DNA of 20,337 bases, taken from the IMG/VR virus record IMGVR_UViG_3300029797_000023, positions 1 to 20,337 of that record. One strand, given 5' to 3'. Shown in pieces: positions 6,672 through 13,599 of the stretch. The notes beneath the pieces were generated by a model that did not search any database, was not told where the DNA came from, and saw only the letters and a program-made list of their open reading frames with translations. This stretch comes from a virus. How positions within the stretch are numbered: the first letter of the stretch is position 1; each line of letters starts with the position of its first letter. The position numbers were made by a program, and so were the translations under genes.

Positions 6672-6762
6672 CGCGGTTTCGCTCCGCGATTGGTCATTAT
6701 TGATAACGCTCAATAATGATGAAAGCGGTTTATATGAAGCACTCATATGAGGTGCTTTATAT
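6672..6762 (-). promoter_or_regulatory. Three tandem hairpins between minor capsid and scaffold genes
   Basis: The 108-base gap 6658-6765 is almost filled by stem-loops. They are 6732-6762 (AAGCAC with GTGCTT, extended by ATAT pairs with one mismatch, loop about 9), 6694-6719 (perfect 10-bp stem TCATTATTGA / TCAATAATGA, loop six) and 6672-6688 (CGCGG / CCGCG, loop seven). None is followed by a T run on the minus strand, so they are not classic terminators. They may protect or divide mRNA so that scaffold and capsid are made in excess. Confidence 0.55.
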
Positions 6763-6765
6763 CAT

Positions 6766-7890
6766 TTATTTATTAATAATCTTCTTAATGTCGAGCCCTG
6801 CATCCCTATAATCTTCTTGCAGCTGCAGCCAGTTATCATTATTGCTTGCTTTCATTCTCCTGAATGCACTAAATGACCGTGGAACATTATCTGCGCCCAG
6901 CCTTGAAACATATCGATTGTATTGCTGTAAATCGCGCCATTGCTCGCTTTTATACTTTTGGTCAGCCCAGTAATTAGCAAGCTGTTTTTCATCTTCTGCG
7001 GAAAGCTTAAATGAGCGATTGCTAAAATTTTTCATCTCTTTAATTGTCTCGACATCTTCAAGTGCTGTAATTACAATAAAGAATCTGTGTCTACAATTTG
7101 GATGTACAAGATTGTATCCTGATTTCCATGCTCCGTTACTACCGCGAATATATGGGTATTCCTTGTTGTCAGGTTCTGCCGAATACCAGCGTCCTTGCAA
7201 TGGCGCACATACAGGACAGGTCGGGAAATGGCTTGTCATCCCAATTATATCAGAACCTACGCGCTTGCGCTCATTATCTAAGGCTGTGTTTGTAGTTTCC
7301 TGTGTTGCACTTCTAGCGACTGTTTCAGCATATTTTGACGGTTCATAGTTGCGAACCTTGCCATCTTTGCATTTAATTGATATTTTGCCTTTGGCAATTC
7401 CGTCTTTGTTGACTATGCCAGAGCCGTATATTTGCTCTGTAATGCGTTTTGATGTCTGTTTGACCGTTTCACCAGTTGCAATCTTTGTTGCGATAGTGTC
7501 GCGGATATTCTTTGCTAGTGAAGCGTTAGCAATAGATAAACTAGCAATATTCTCTGTTAACATTGCTTCAATCGCCTTTTGGTTAATAACAGAAAAAGCT
7601 TTTGATGATATTTTACCTATACTTTCAAGGTATTCATCAGATACTTTGTATCGTGCCTTTGTATTCTCGCGTGCTTGTCTGATACCGTCAAGATACATTG
7701 GTTCAATATTTTCAACAGCCCATAATTCAGATTCTATCGATAGATTATCGAGAATAGCGGTAACTTCTTTAAGCATTGACCGCTGGAATGTTGCAGGAGA
7801 ACCAACCGCCGCCTTTTTAGCAATAGTCTCAAATAATTGATTCTGCGCGGTTGTGTATATTTCAATTAATTGCTTTTCTATTGCTATCAT
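6766..7890 (-). CDS. Phage minor capsid protein 2 (head morphogenesis)
   Basis: A 374-residue protein with the conserved signature of the minor capsid protein 2 family: SHFPTCPVCAPLQGRWYS near residue 220 and LVHPNCRHRFF near residue 265. These supply a CxxC and an HxxCxH group that could bind a metal. The N-terminal half is helical. It lies after the portal gene, the place of SPP1 gp7-type ejection or morphogenesis proteins carried inside the head in few copies. ATG 7890 has only a weak purine site (GGTAAATAATC) upstream. Stop TAA at 6766 is followed at once by ATG ATA TAA, a two-codon frame with no ribosome site. Confidence 0.83.
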   Translation of the reverse strand: MIAIEKQLIEIYTTAQNQLFETIAKKAAVGSPATFQRSMLKEVTAILDNLSIESELWAVENIEPMYLDGIRQARENTKARYKVSDEYLESIGKISSKAFSVINQKAIEAMLTENIASLSIANASLAKNIRDTIATKIATGETVKQTSKRITEQIYGSGIVNKDGIAKGKISIKCKDGKVRNYEPSKYAETVARSATQETTNTALDNERKRVGSDIIGMTSHFPTCPVCAPLQGRWYSAEPDNKEYPYIRGSNGAWKSGYNLVHPNCRHRFFIVITALEDVETIKEMKNFSNRSFKLSAEDEKQLANYWADQKYKSEQWRDLQQYNRYVSRLGADNVPRSFSAFRRMKASNNDNWLQLQEDYRDAGLDIKKIINK

Positions 7891-7900
7891 GATTATTTAC

Positions 7901-8023
7901 CTATACTTGGATTTCTTTCTTTGAAAAGCAGAAACATTTCCCGAATATATTAAGCTGTATCCAAGATGTTACGTAGTTTATGCCGAGTTCATCTTGCCAT
8001 TTTGTTATATAATGTTTTAGCAT
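7901..8023 (-). CDS. 40-residue protein between portal and minor capsid genes
   Basis: A frame of 40 codons from ATG 8023 to TAG 7901, with GAGG eight bases upstream. The product begins MLKHYITKWQDELG and has two Trp, an aromatic, amphipathic middle (NYVTSWIQLNIFGKCFCF) and a basic end. It fills a gap otherwise without a gene and ends ten bases before the minor capsid start. I believe small Trp-rich proteins of this kind recur beside portal genes, but I know no function for them. A capsid-interior or membrane-touching role would be guesswork. Confidence 0.6.
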   Translation of the reverse strand: MLKHYITKWQDELGINYVTSWIQLNIFGKCFCFSKKEIQV

Positions 8024-8026
8024 TTT

Positions 8027-8059
8027 TTATTCCTCTGTTTTTGCAGTTCCGTTTTCCAT
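8027..8059 (-). CDS. 10-codon micro-ORF after the portal gene
   Basis: ATG 8059 to TAA 8027 encodes MENGTAKTEE. A GGAGGA ribosome site lies within the last codons of the portal gene, about six bases upstream, and the stop is three bases before the next ATG. It may serve only to couple translation of the 40-residue gene to the portal gene. Existence of the peptide is uncertain. Confidence 0.35.
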   Translation of the reverse strand: MENGTAKTEE

Positions 8060-8060
8060 A

Positions 8061-9476
8061 TCATTCCTCCGTCGCTTTCCTTTCAAACGTCATGCCCTGT
8101 GCGGCTGCCTGTTCATCTGAAATTGTTTGTACTTCTTCTTGTGCAGCTTTTTGCTTTAAGCCGTCATACTGTTGTATAGCGCGCTCTACACTCATGCTTT
8201 GTCCTTGTGTTCTCTTTGAGATTATATCAGCGTTTTCAACTTCATCGGTCGGCAGTCCGTCTTGCCATGTGATAGATATATCTTCTTTTTTTAATGTCAT
8301 TTCATAGCCTACTTGCGAGGCTAGCGCAATAGCTTTCTTGAATCCTGCATCCATTGAGTTTCTAAACCTTGTTACTTTGGCCAATGCACTTATATATAGT
8401 CTTTTCATGGCTGAACCGCTCGGAATGTTGCCCGGCTTCATATCCCCTGCAAATATAGTCGCTCCCATTTCTGATATATCAGATAAGAACTTTAAAAGGT
8501 TGTCGATTTGCTTAAAGTTTGATTCAAGGCTTGCTTCCCATACTAAGTATTCAATAGGTGGTTCTTCCATGCTGTTTCTTTGGTAGTAATCACCCGGTTT
8601 AAATTCGCGCTCGCCTGTCCTTTTATTAAATGTCAGTGCAGCTTGAGGGCCAGTCAATGACGGATTGGCGTGTATGTCGAGTATCTTTGATATTTGCGCT
8701 GTGCGTATCTCTATTTCAGAAATAATGCTATCAACGTCCATGTAATCATCAATTCCGTATATACTATCGGATGTAACGATATTTTGAACTGGGATAACTG
8801 CAAAATCGTTAAGTCCTGTTTTTTCTTCGGTTTCTTCGATAGCACCGCTTAGCATACCATTGGTTAATTCGAATGTTTTTTTAATGTAGCTGCCTTTTGA
8901 ATGGATAAAAGCGTCAACGTACTTTTGCTTATTGCCGCGGCTGTTTGTTTTCTCATATTGCCATGCTAAGACGTAATTTCGTACAATTTTTCTATTATCA
9001 GGGTCTACTATAATAAATAGGTATTCGGGGCTTGTTATCGAAATACTGCCCTTGCCGTCAATTATATCTACTTTGAATACACTGTCACCAAAGCGTGACA
9101 TATCAATTGCGCCTTGATAGCCGATATTGTTTAGATTTGAATTATCGGTTATCGATTCGATAATTTCTCTTTGCTTATCATTGTTAGTCTCTGTTTCATC
9201 TTCGCCTTTTGTAGAATCATAAACCGGAGGTTCAACAAAGAGGAAGTCCGCTATTTTGAGACTTATTTTCTTTTGATAGTTTAAAACTATCGGATAACTT
9301 ATAACCTCGGCTCTTGAACCGATAACGCGCTCTATTCTTTTCCATTGCTGCTTATATACTTCCAAATGGTTATTATTGAATATGCGTTTATTTTCTTTAT
9401 ATCTTTCTAGGCGTTCTACTTCGCATTGTGGCGGAAACTGCTGCCCTTTTGCAAGCCAACTTAAATCTGTAAGCAT
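8061..9476 (-). CDS. Portal protein, SPP1 gp6-like
   Basis: A 471-residue protein. The N-terminal region has YKENKRIFNNNHLEVYKQQW and VLNYQKKISLKIADFLFVEPP, typical of the SPP1 gp6-type portal family that forms the dodecameric DNA channel. Further on come FGDSVFKVDI, GSISITSPEYLF and a crown-side helical region (IEIRTAQISKILDIHANPSL), with a Gln/Glu-rich C-terminal tail. The length fits the family. ATG 9476 directly follows the stop of the previous gene, with GAGGG seven bases upstream. It sits between terminase and minor capsid genes as expected. Confidence 0.87.
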   Translation of the reverse strand: MLTDLSWLAKGQQFPPQCEVERLERYKENKRIFNNNHLEVYKQQWKRIERVIGSRAEVISYPIVLNYQKKISLKIADFLFVEPPVYDSTKGEDETETNNDKQREIIESITDNSNLNNIGYQGAIDMSRFGDSVFKVDIIDGKGSISITSPEYLFIIVDPDNRKIVRNYVLAWQYEKTNSRGNKQKYVDAFIHSKGSYIKKTFELTNGMLSGAIEETEEKTGLNDFAVIPVQNIVTSDSIYGIDDYMDVDSIISEIEIRTAQISKILDIHANPSLTGPQAALTFNKRTGEREFKPGDYYQRNSMEEPPIEYLVWEASLESNFKQIDNLLKFLSDISEMGATIFAGDMKPGNIPSGSAMKRLYISALAKVTRFRNSMDAGFKKAIALASQVGYEMTLKKEDISITWQDGLPTDEVENADIISKRTQGQSMSVERAIQQYDGLKQKAAQEEVQTISDEQAAAQGMTFERKATEE

Positions 9477-9683
9477 TTAAAACCCTCTTTTTAATAATTG
9501 TTTATGCAAAGCGCGTGTTTGCTTTGACCATCTTTTAACTAAATGTTTAGGCATTCTCAGATGCGAGAATACTCTTTCTTGCTCTTTGATGAATGGCTCT
9601 AGTTCTTCCGTTGAGCGCAATTTCAAAGGTATTACGTCCTCTTTATATAGGTTCTCTAAAGGAATTAATGTTTTGTTTGACAT
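9477..9683 (-). CDS. Small basic protein of unknown function
   Basis: A 68-residue protein (MSNKTLIPLENLYKED...) ending in a strongly basic helix with KRWSKQTRALHKQLLKRGF. No family is recognised. ATG 9683 is chosen over an upstream frame start because GAGGATTAAAG precedes it and it begins four bases after the HExxH gene's stop. It ends exactly where the portal gene begins. A basic helix next to terminase genes could bind DNA, but this is conjecture. Confidence 0.6.
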   Translation of the reverse strand: MSNKTLIPLENLYKEDVIPLKLRSTEELEPFIKEQERVFSHLRMPKHLVKRWSKQTRALHKQLLKRGF

Positions 9684-9687
9684 TTCT

Positions 9688-10041
9688 TTAATCCTCGATT
9701 TCCAGTTTAACAAACATGTCAGCAAGGCTTTGTGAAAATGCTTCTATTTCTTGCTCATGTAGCATTAAGAATATTTCGCGCAAAGTTTCATCTTCAATCT
9801 TATGCATCATGTTTACAGTGTTTTGAAAAACCACATGAAGTAATTCATGTAATATTGATGGCAACTCATAATTACGAAATGAAACCTTATTTTTTGAATA
9901 ATCATTAAATATTGAATATGTTGTTGCTAAATTCTCGCCGTTTTCATCGATGCACACATCTGTTAACCTGTCATTGATGCCGAGCATTTTAGCATATTTC
10001 CTAACTTTAGTTTCTAGTTCTTTCTGTGTTATGTTAAGCAT
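9688..10041 (-). CDS. Small HExxH (zincin-like) protein
   Basis: A 117-residue helical protein with H65-E66-L-L-H69 in the setting ILHELLHVVF, the usual zinc-binding and catalytic helix of metallopeptidases. Glu98 or Glu100 in HEQEIEAF, about 30 residues on, could be the third ligand of a gluzincin-like site. The protein is short but has the layout of minimal ImmA/IrrE-like or SprT-like domains, without the HTH of repressor partners. It lies between the terminase and portal genes, an unusual place for a peptidase. ATG 10041 has GAGGTAATAG upstream. Activity and substrate are unknown; the motif alone is not proof of catalysis. Confidence 0.6.
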   Translation of the reverse strand: MLNITQKELETKVRKYAKMLGINDRLTDVCIDENGENLATTYSIFNDYSKNKVSFRNYELPSILHELLHVVFQNTVNMMHKIEDETLREIFLMLHEQEIEAFSQSLADMFVKLEIED

Positions 10042-10061
10042 CTATTACCTCGCATTTTTCA

Positions 10062-11354
10062 TCAATAAACCCTTTTTCCGGTTCTGCCAAATAAATCACA
10101 GCTATATCTTAATGCTGCCATTGCATCATCATCTTGTGTCATTGGTTCGTCTAAGAACTTACCGTTTTTATCCTGACGCCATTTCCAGTTTTTAGACTCT
10201 TTGTATGTATTGGTGCATTTAGCATTAATGTATATCTTGTTAAATGCTTTTAGCTTATCTATTTGGTCACGTACACTGCCTTGATATTTTTTGACGCCGT
10301 AAGCCATATATCCAGCATTTGACCATGTTTTAATTTGCCCGGGGTCTTCGCTATCGCATATCATTAATAGTTGTCTTTCTAATCCTAATTTATTAGCAAC
10401 AGCTATCCATTCGTTAGTAGTCTTTTCTCTGCCATATAGTTCATCAAAGACATATAGGCAGTTATCAGATTCGGCTACTGATAAAATTGCATTAGCATGA
10501 TTGAATCCAAAGTCTTGTACATATCCTTTTTTATCATAATTAACGAACTGCCAGCCCTCGGCATCAAAGTCTCTAACCTCGACATTATAAAGAATCCTGC
10601 CGCCGCGTGTTCCGTACTTACCTTTGCGGTAGACTTCATATAAGTAAGGGTCTGTTGTTTTTAGTAGTTCAATGGCGGCTTTACGTTCAGGGGTAATAAA
10701 AGCATTATCTTCATAAGTTGAGCGAACAACAAGGCATTTGATTTTTTCCTCTTTGCTCTCTACATCAACCTTTAAATATTTAACCCATACTTTTTTATCG
10801 CCATCTGCATCGGTTTCTATTACTTCATCTGCAATACTTTCAACAAACATTGCATTTGTAAAATGGTCTTCATCTACAGGGTTATATGTCAGTACCAGCT
10901 TTTGAGTATTGCCACCTCTTAATAACATGAGTAAGTCAAAGAACTGTGTCTCGTTCATATCCTCGGCTTCTTCCGCCCATATAAAGCTGACACCTTTGAT
11001 TGATTTCAATTTCTTAGGAGTATCAAAGCCCCTGAACATCAATCTATTGCCGTTCTTATGTTCTATTTGATAAGGGCTTTTTGTTACATTAAAATCATTG
11101 TCGCGCCCCATAACGCCGATGCCGTCCACGACTTCATCAAAGCAACTGCCTTTGTGTTCTGAATAAAACCGCCTGACACATACACCCCTGAAATAATCAG
11201 GCTGTGTCATAAGCCCCGGTATCCACTGACCACCTACAAAGTAAGACTTTCCGGAATCACGCCCACCATAACAAATAATTATCTTTGCGTCTGTTTGGGC
11301 TATGTGCTTGTATATTTTATTACACGCTATCTTTTTAGCATTCTCATTTTTCAT
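10062..11354 (-). CDS. terL: Terminase large subunit
   Basis: The DNA packaging motor, 430 residues from the chosen start. The ATPase domain carries Walker A GGRDSGKS (residues 30-37), Walker B FIWAEEAED (124-132) and the coupling motif TYNP (156-159). The nuclease domain has Asp281 in QDFGF, Asp334 in CDSEDPG and an acidic cluster at 408-410, matching the metal-binding acidic residues of terminase nucleases (PBSX XtmB-like type). The start is uncertain: ATG 11354 overlaps the small subunit gene by 11 bases, but in-frame ATGs at 11384, 11372 and 11369 also exist and none has a strong ribosome site, so translation may be coupled. Confidence 0.93.
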   Translation of the reverse strand: MKNENAKKIACNKIYKHIAQTDAKIIICYGGRDSGKSYFVGGQWIPGLMTQPDYFRGVCVRRFYSEHKGSCFDEVVDGIGVMGRDNDFNVTKSPYQIEHKNGNRLMFRGFDTPKKLKSIKGVSFIWAEEAEDMNETQFFDLLMLLRGGNTQKLVLTYNPVDEDHFTNAMFVESIADEVIETDADGDKKVWVKYLKVDVESKEEKIKCLVVRSTYEDNAFITPERKAAIELLKTTDPYLYEVYRKGKYGTRGGRILYNVEVRDFDAEGWQFVNYDKKGYVQDFGFNHANAILSVAESDNCLYVFDELYGREKTTNEWIAVANKLGLERQLLMICDSEDPGQIKTWSNAGYMAYGVKKYQGSVRDQIDKLKAFNKIYINAKCTNTYKESKNWKWRQDKNGKFLDEPMTQDDDAMAALRYSCDLFGRTGKRVY

Positions 11355-11892
11355 CTTCGGATTTTTCATCATCGCCGAAAACAAACATTACAGGGGCTGA
11401 TACTTCGCCGGAAAGATTGACGTTATCAATAAATATTCCTAAATGCTTACCGAGTAATTCAAGTGCTTTTACTTTATCATGTGTTTTTACTTCAATGCCG
11501 CTTTGTGTGGTCTTGATTTGCGAAATGGCTTTTTTTTGCTCCCGGGATAAATCATCTGTCACAGTCAGCGCGACGGATGCAAACTTGCTGCCGTCTTTGT
11601 GTTTCATTGAAACTACTTTTGCGTAATCACTCGCACTTGCAAAAGCTATTGCGGCAAGTTCTGCAATTACCTTATCTTGTGTTACTTCTGTGCGTCGTTC
11701 CCTGTCTTTCATGCGTTTTTGGATATACTCCTCTATCTTAACGTTTCTTAATAGGCGAGATGCAGAGACCGCGGCGGCATCATCGTTCTTAATAGATGGA
11801 TATGCAACCTTGTATGCCCTTGTACCGTTAAAGTCTATTAAATATTCATCACAGAATATTTTACGTTGTTCTGTTAGTCCGTTTTTTGTCAC
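11344..11892 (-). CDS. terS: Terminase small subunit
   Basis: A 182-residue protein with the layout of the XtmA-type small terminase family: the N-terminal LTEQRKIFCDEYLIDFNGTRA and ASRLLRNVKIEEYI helices form the DNA-binding HTH, followed by an Ala-rich middle and a KVKALELLGKHLGIF segment, then an acidic C terminus. It recognises phage DNA and hands it to the large subunit. I choose GTG 11892 (TKNGLTEQ) because AAGGTGG lies five bases upstream; an in-frame GTG at 11901 overlaps that ribosome site. Confidence 0.85.
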   Translation of the reverse strand: MTKNGLTEQRKIFCDEYLIDFNGTRAYKVAYPSIKNDDAAAVSASRLLRNVKIEEYIQKRMKDRERRTEVTQDKVIAELAAIAFASASDYAKVVSMKHKDGSKFASVALTVTDDLSREQKKAISQIKTTQSGIEVKTHDKVKALELLGKHLGIFIDNVNLSGEVSAPVMFVFGDDEKSEDEK

Positions 11893-11923
11893 ACATTCCA
11901 CCTTCTTTCTGTTTTTATTCGTT

Positions 11924-12244
11924 TTATACTCTTATAATCCATGTCATGTGATAAGCTATAATTATAAGTTCAAATATCATATATCCCATTACTACCCTGT
12001 TTATAGCTTTATGTGGTTTTCTCTGTGCTGCATACCATATTGATAATGATAATGATATAAAAGCAAATATTAAAATTCTTAGTGTTACACCCATTGTGAA
12101 GGGCATGTCTTTTATAATACTTATCATAAAAGGGTTTACTTCCTGTATTACTTGATAAATATTTTGTCCAATGTAGGTAAGTATATAATCAAGTACACCA
12201 CATATAAATATTATTATTAACATTGATATTAGTTTCTTTTTCAT
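11924..12244 (-). CDS. Small integral membrane protein (DUF5658-like)
   Basis: A 106-residue protein with three hydrophobic segments: residues about 4-27 (ISMLIIIFICGVLDYILTYI), 50-70 (MGVTLRILIFAFISLSLSIW) and 82-104 (NRVVMGYMIFELIIIAYHMT). The early LDYxLTYxG and EVNPFM signatures resemble the DUF5658 family, whose function is unknown. It lies alone between an RNA-like element and the terminase genes. ATG 12244 has AGGTGA seven bases upstream. It may be an accessory gene affecting the host envelope rather than a packaging gene. Confidence 0.7.
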   Translation of the reverse strand: MKKKLISMLIIIFICGVLDYILTYIGQNIYQVIQEVNPFMISIIKDMPFTMGVTLRILIFAFISLSLSIWYAAQRKPHKAINRVVMGYMIFELIIIAYHMTWIIRV

Positions 12245-12268
12245 AGTATCACCTATTTTAATTTATGA

Positions 12269-12435
12269 TGGCTTAGGCAGGGATTTGTTCAATCAGATTT
12301 TATGATTTGTATGTCACCCTGCATGATACACGTTTAATCGTTTCACAGCTTCGACATGTCTGCCTACTTGGGAACATCTTCCCCTTCTGCTTGTATCTAA
12401 CGATAATAGCGTCTACCTATTCCGCCACTAAGCCA
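12269..12435 (-). ncRNA. tRNA-Leu-like, enlarged cloverleaf RNA candidate
   Basis: The minus strand from 12435 reads TGGCTTAG TGGCGGAATAGGTAGACGC, the acceptor strand and D-arm of a tRNA-Leu. The 3' end CTAAGCCA (12269-12276) pairs perfectly with the 5' end. Immediately inside is a 6-bp stem GCAGGG / CCCUGC (12317-12322 / 12277-12282) in the T-arm position. A 6-bp stem GAUACA / UGUAUC (12392-12397 / 12325-12330) sits where an anticodon arm would be and encloses a hairpin GGGAA-GAUG-UUCCC (12370-12383), like a class II variable arm. All four stems nest as a cloverleaf. There is no normal anticodon arm, the T-like loop is 34 bases, and CCA is not encoded. It may be a tRNA mimic, a tRNA with insertions, or a new RNA family. 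Confidence 0.55.
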
Positions 12436-12474
12436 ATTAGTTATCATTTGTCTTGATAAACTTAATTTATTATC

Positions 12475-12618
12475 TTATTCAAACCTTCCGTTTTTGCCTT
12501 GCAACTCTGCCCTTGCCTTATCATGTGTTTTTAGCATAGCTTGTACTATTTCTCTGCGTAATGGTTCTGCTAAGTCTGAATCTCGCCTATCTACATATTT
12601 TTCAAGTTCTTGTGACAT
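12475..12618 (-). CDS. 47-residue charged protein
   Basis: ATG 12618 to TAA 12475 encodes a 47-residue helical protein (MSQELEKYVDRRDSDL...) rich in Glu, Arg and Lys and ending GKNGRFE. AAGAAGGG lies seven or eight bases upstream and the gene begins 15 bases after the phosphoesterase stop. No family is recognised. Codon use and the ribosome site look normal for this genome, so I consider it real. Confidence 0.6.
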   Translation of the reverse strand: MSQELEKYVDRRDSDLAEPLRREIVQAMLKTHDKARAELQGKNGRFE

Positions 12619-12633
12619 TTTCTTTTTCCCTTC

Positions 12634-13431
12634 TTAAACTAAACACCTTGCTAATTTTTCTTTACCGCTTAATATAATAAGCGGTGGTATTCTGCTGGTA
12701 GGACTATATCCTTTTTCTTCACCATATCCACCATATTTTAACCATGCATTCGTATTGATAAATAATTGGTCAATTTCTTGTATACTTTTATTCTGATAGT
12801 CTACTCTGAAAAATGCATCTCTAAAACTTAAAGGTAAATGTGTATGTGAATGCAAGAATATATCTGCATCGCATACTTCTGCCATTTCATCAAGTCTTAT
12901 TGTCTTTGCACCCTTTTTCCGTCCTCCGCCTGCTCCGTGCTTACCATATATAGCGTATGTTATTTGTCTTTGTTTCCCTGTGTCTGCTCGCGGGCTTTTA
13001 GCATACTGTGATATTCCTAAAGTAACAAACAGAATATAAGCACCAGTACAATATACATCAGGTATGCCTAATCTAGTTGCTACCTGTGACATTATTGTAA
13101 TACCTATATCTTTCCATGCTCTCATTTCATGGTTACCTTCTGTGATTACTAGTATTTTATCTGCAATCGGTTCTAATAGTCCACAGGTAAAATCGATAGC
13201 ATCTTGTGGATTACAAGTTTCGCTGTAAATGTCGCTTACACTATGTCTGACTGCTAAGTTTAAAATGTCACCGTTGATTATTACTGCTCCGTTATCATCT
13301 TCTTGTATTTTCTTTATATATGCTTTTATTGCTTTTATGTCTGCGTACCTATCGCCTATATGTGCATCTGCTAAAGGGTAGATGTTGAGTTTATCATATT
13401 CCGTTGAATATATTCTTTGTATTGCTCTCAT
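12634..13431 (-). CDS. Calcineurin-like metallophosphoesterase
   Basis: A 265-residue protein with all metal-binding blocks of the family in order: D22-A-H24 in LADAHIGD, NGD (53-55), GNHE (99-102), H165 in YGKHG and HSHTH (194-198). It should bind two metal ions and hydrolyse phosphodiester or phosphomonoester bonds; the substrate, nucleic acid, nucleotide or protein, cannot be told. Phages often carry such enzymes near packaging genes. ATG 13431 has AAAGG upstream. The gene is read from a leader holding a promoter and a terminator-like hairpin, so its expression may be attenuated. Confidence 0.85.
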   Translation of the reverse strand: MRAIQRIYSTEYDKLNIYPLADAHIGDRYADIKAIKAYIKKIQEDDNGAVIINGDILNLAVRHSVSDIYSETCNPQDAIDFTCGLLEPIADKILVITEGNHEMRAWKDIGITIMSQVATRLGIPDVYCTGAYILFVTLGISQYAKSPRADTGKQRQITYAIYGKHGAGGGRKKGAKTIRLDEMAEVCDADIFLHSHTHLPLSFRDAFFRVDYQNKSIQEIDQLFINTNAWLKYGGYGEEKGYSPTSRIPPLIILSGKEKLARCLV

Positions 13432-13454
13432 ATATTGCCTTTCTGTTGTAATAT

Positions 13455-13552
13455 TAAAACCAAAAAGCCCAACAATTTAATGTCAGGCTTTTGGTATAAA
13501 TTAGAGGAGGAGAATTACTATGAGATAAATCAACTTTTACGTATAATTCTAT
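13455..13552 (-). ncRNA. Candidate small RNA or attenuated leader with CUCCUCCUC tract
   Basis: A transcript starting about seven bases after the -10 box at 13559-13564 would begin near 13552. It has a 5' hairpin GUATA-GAAU-UAUAC (13541-13554, possibly clipped by the exact start), a single-stranded region with CUCCUCCUC (13504-13512), and a terminator hairpin followed by UUUU ending near 13456. The length is about 95-100 bases. C-rich single-stranded tracts that pair with Shine-Dalgarno sequences are known in small RNAs of Gram-positive bacteria. It could equally be the attenuated 5' leader of the phosphoesterase gene. 13432-13599 holds no supported gene. Confidence 0.45.
13460..13494 (-). 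terminator. Terminator-like hairpin in the phosphoesterase leader
   Basis: On the minus strand CCAAAAGCC (13486-13494) pairs with GGCTTTTTGG (13460-13469) with one bulged base and a 16-base loop, then TTTT follows. It stands between a strong promoter and the phosphoesterase ATG, so it would cut transcripts short or attenuate them. Confidence 0.5.
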
Positions 13553-13558
13553 ACTACT

Positions 13559-13587
13559 ATTTTAGCACTTTTTATTATATCATTCAA
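13559..13587 (-). promoter_or_regulatory. Extended -10 vegetative promoter
   Basis: The minus strand reads TTGAAT, 17 bases ending TGC, then TAAAAT. The -35 box is 13582-13587, the -10 box 13559-13564, and the TG one base before the -10 box makes it extended. It points toward the phosphoesterase, the tRNA-like RNA and the packaging genes. Confidence 0.65.
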
Positions 13588-13599
13588 TATCATTTTTAA

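Noticed and set aside
6669-6746. A 25-codon minus-strand ORF (MSASYKPLSS...) across the tandem hairpins
   Set aside because: No ribosome site, the start lies inside a hairpin, and the bases are better explained by the stem-loops.
6757-6765. ATG ATA TAA right after the minor capsid stop, identical to the lambda bar minigene
   Set aside because: No Shine-Dalgarno of useful strength, and the nine bases are AT-rich enough to arise by chance.
12269-12435. Ordinary tRNA-Leu, or tRNA-Leu with a group I intron
   Set aside because: No normal anticodon arm can be drawn and the extra sequence is too short for a group I intron; reported as a tRNA-like candidate instead.
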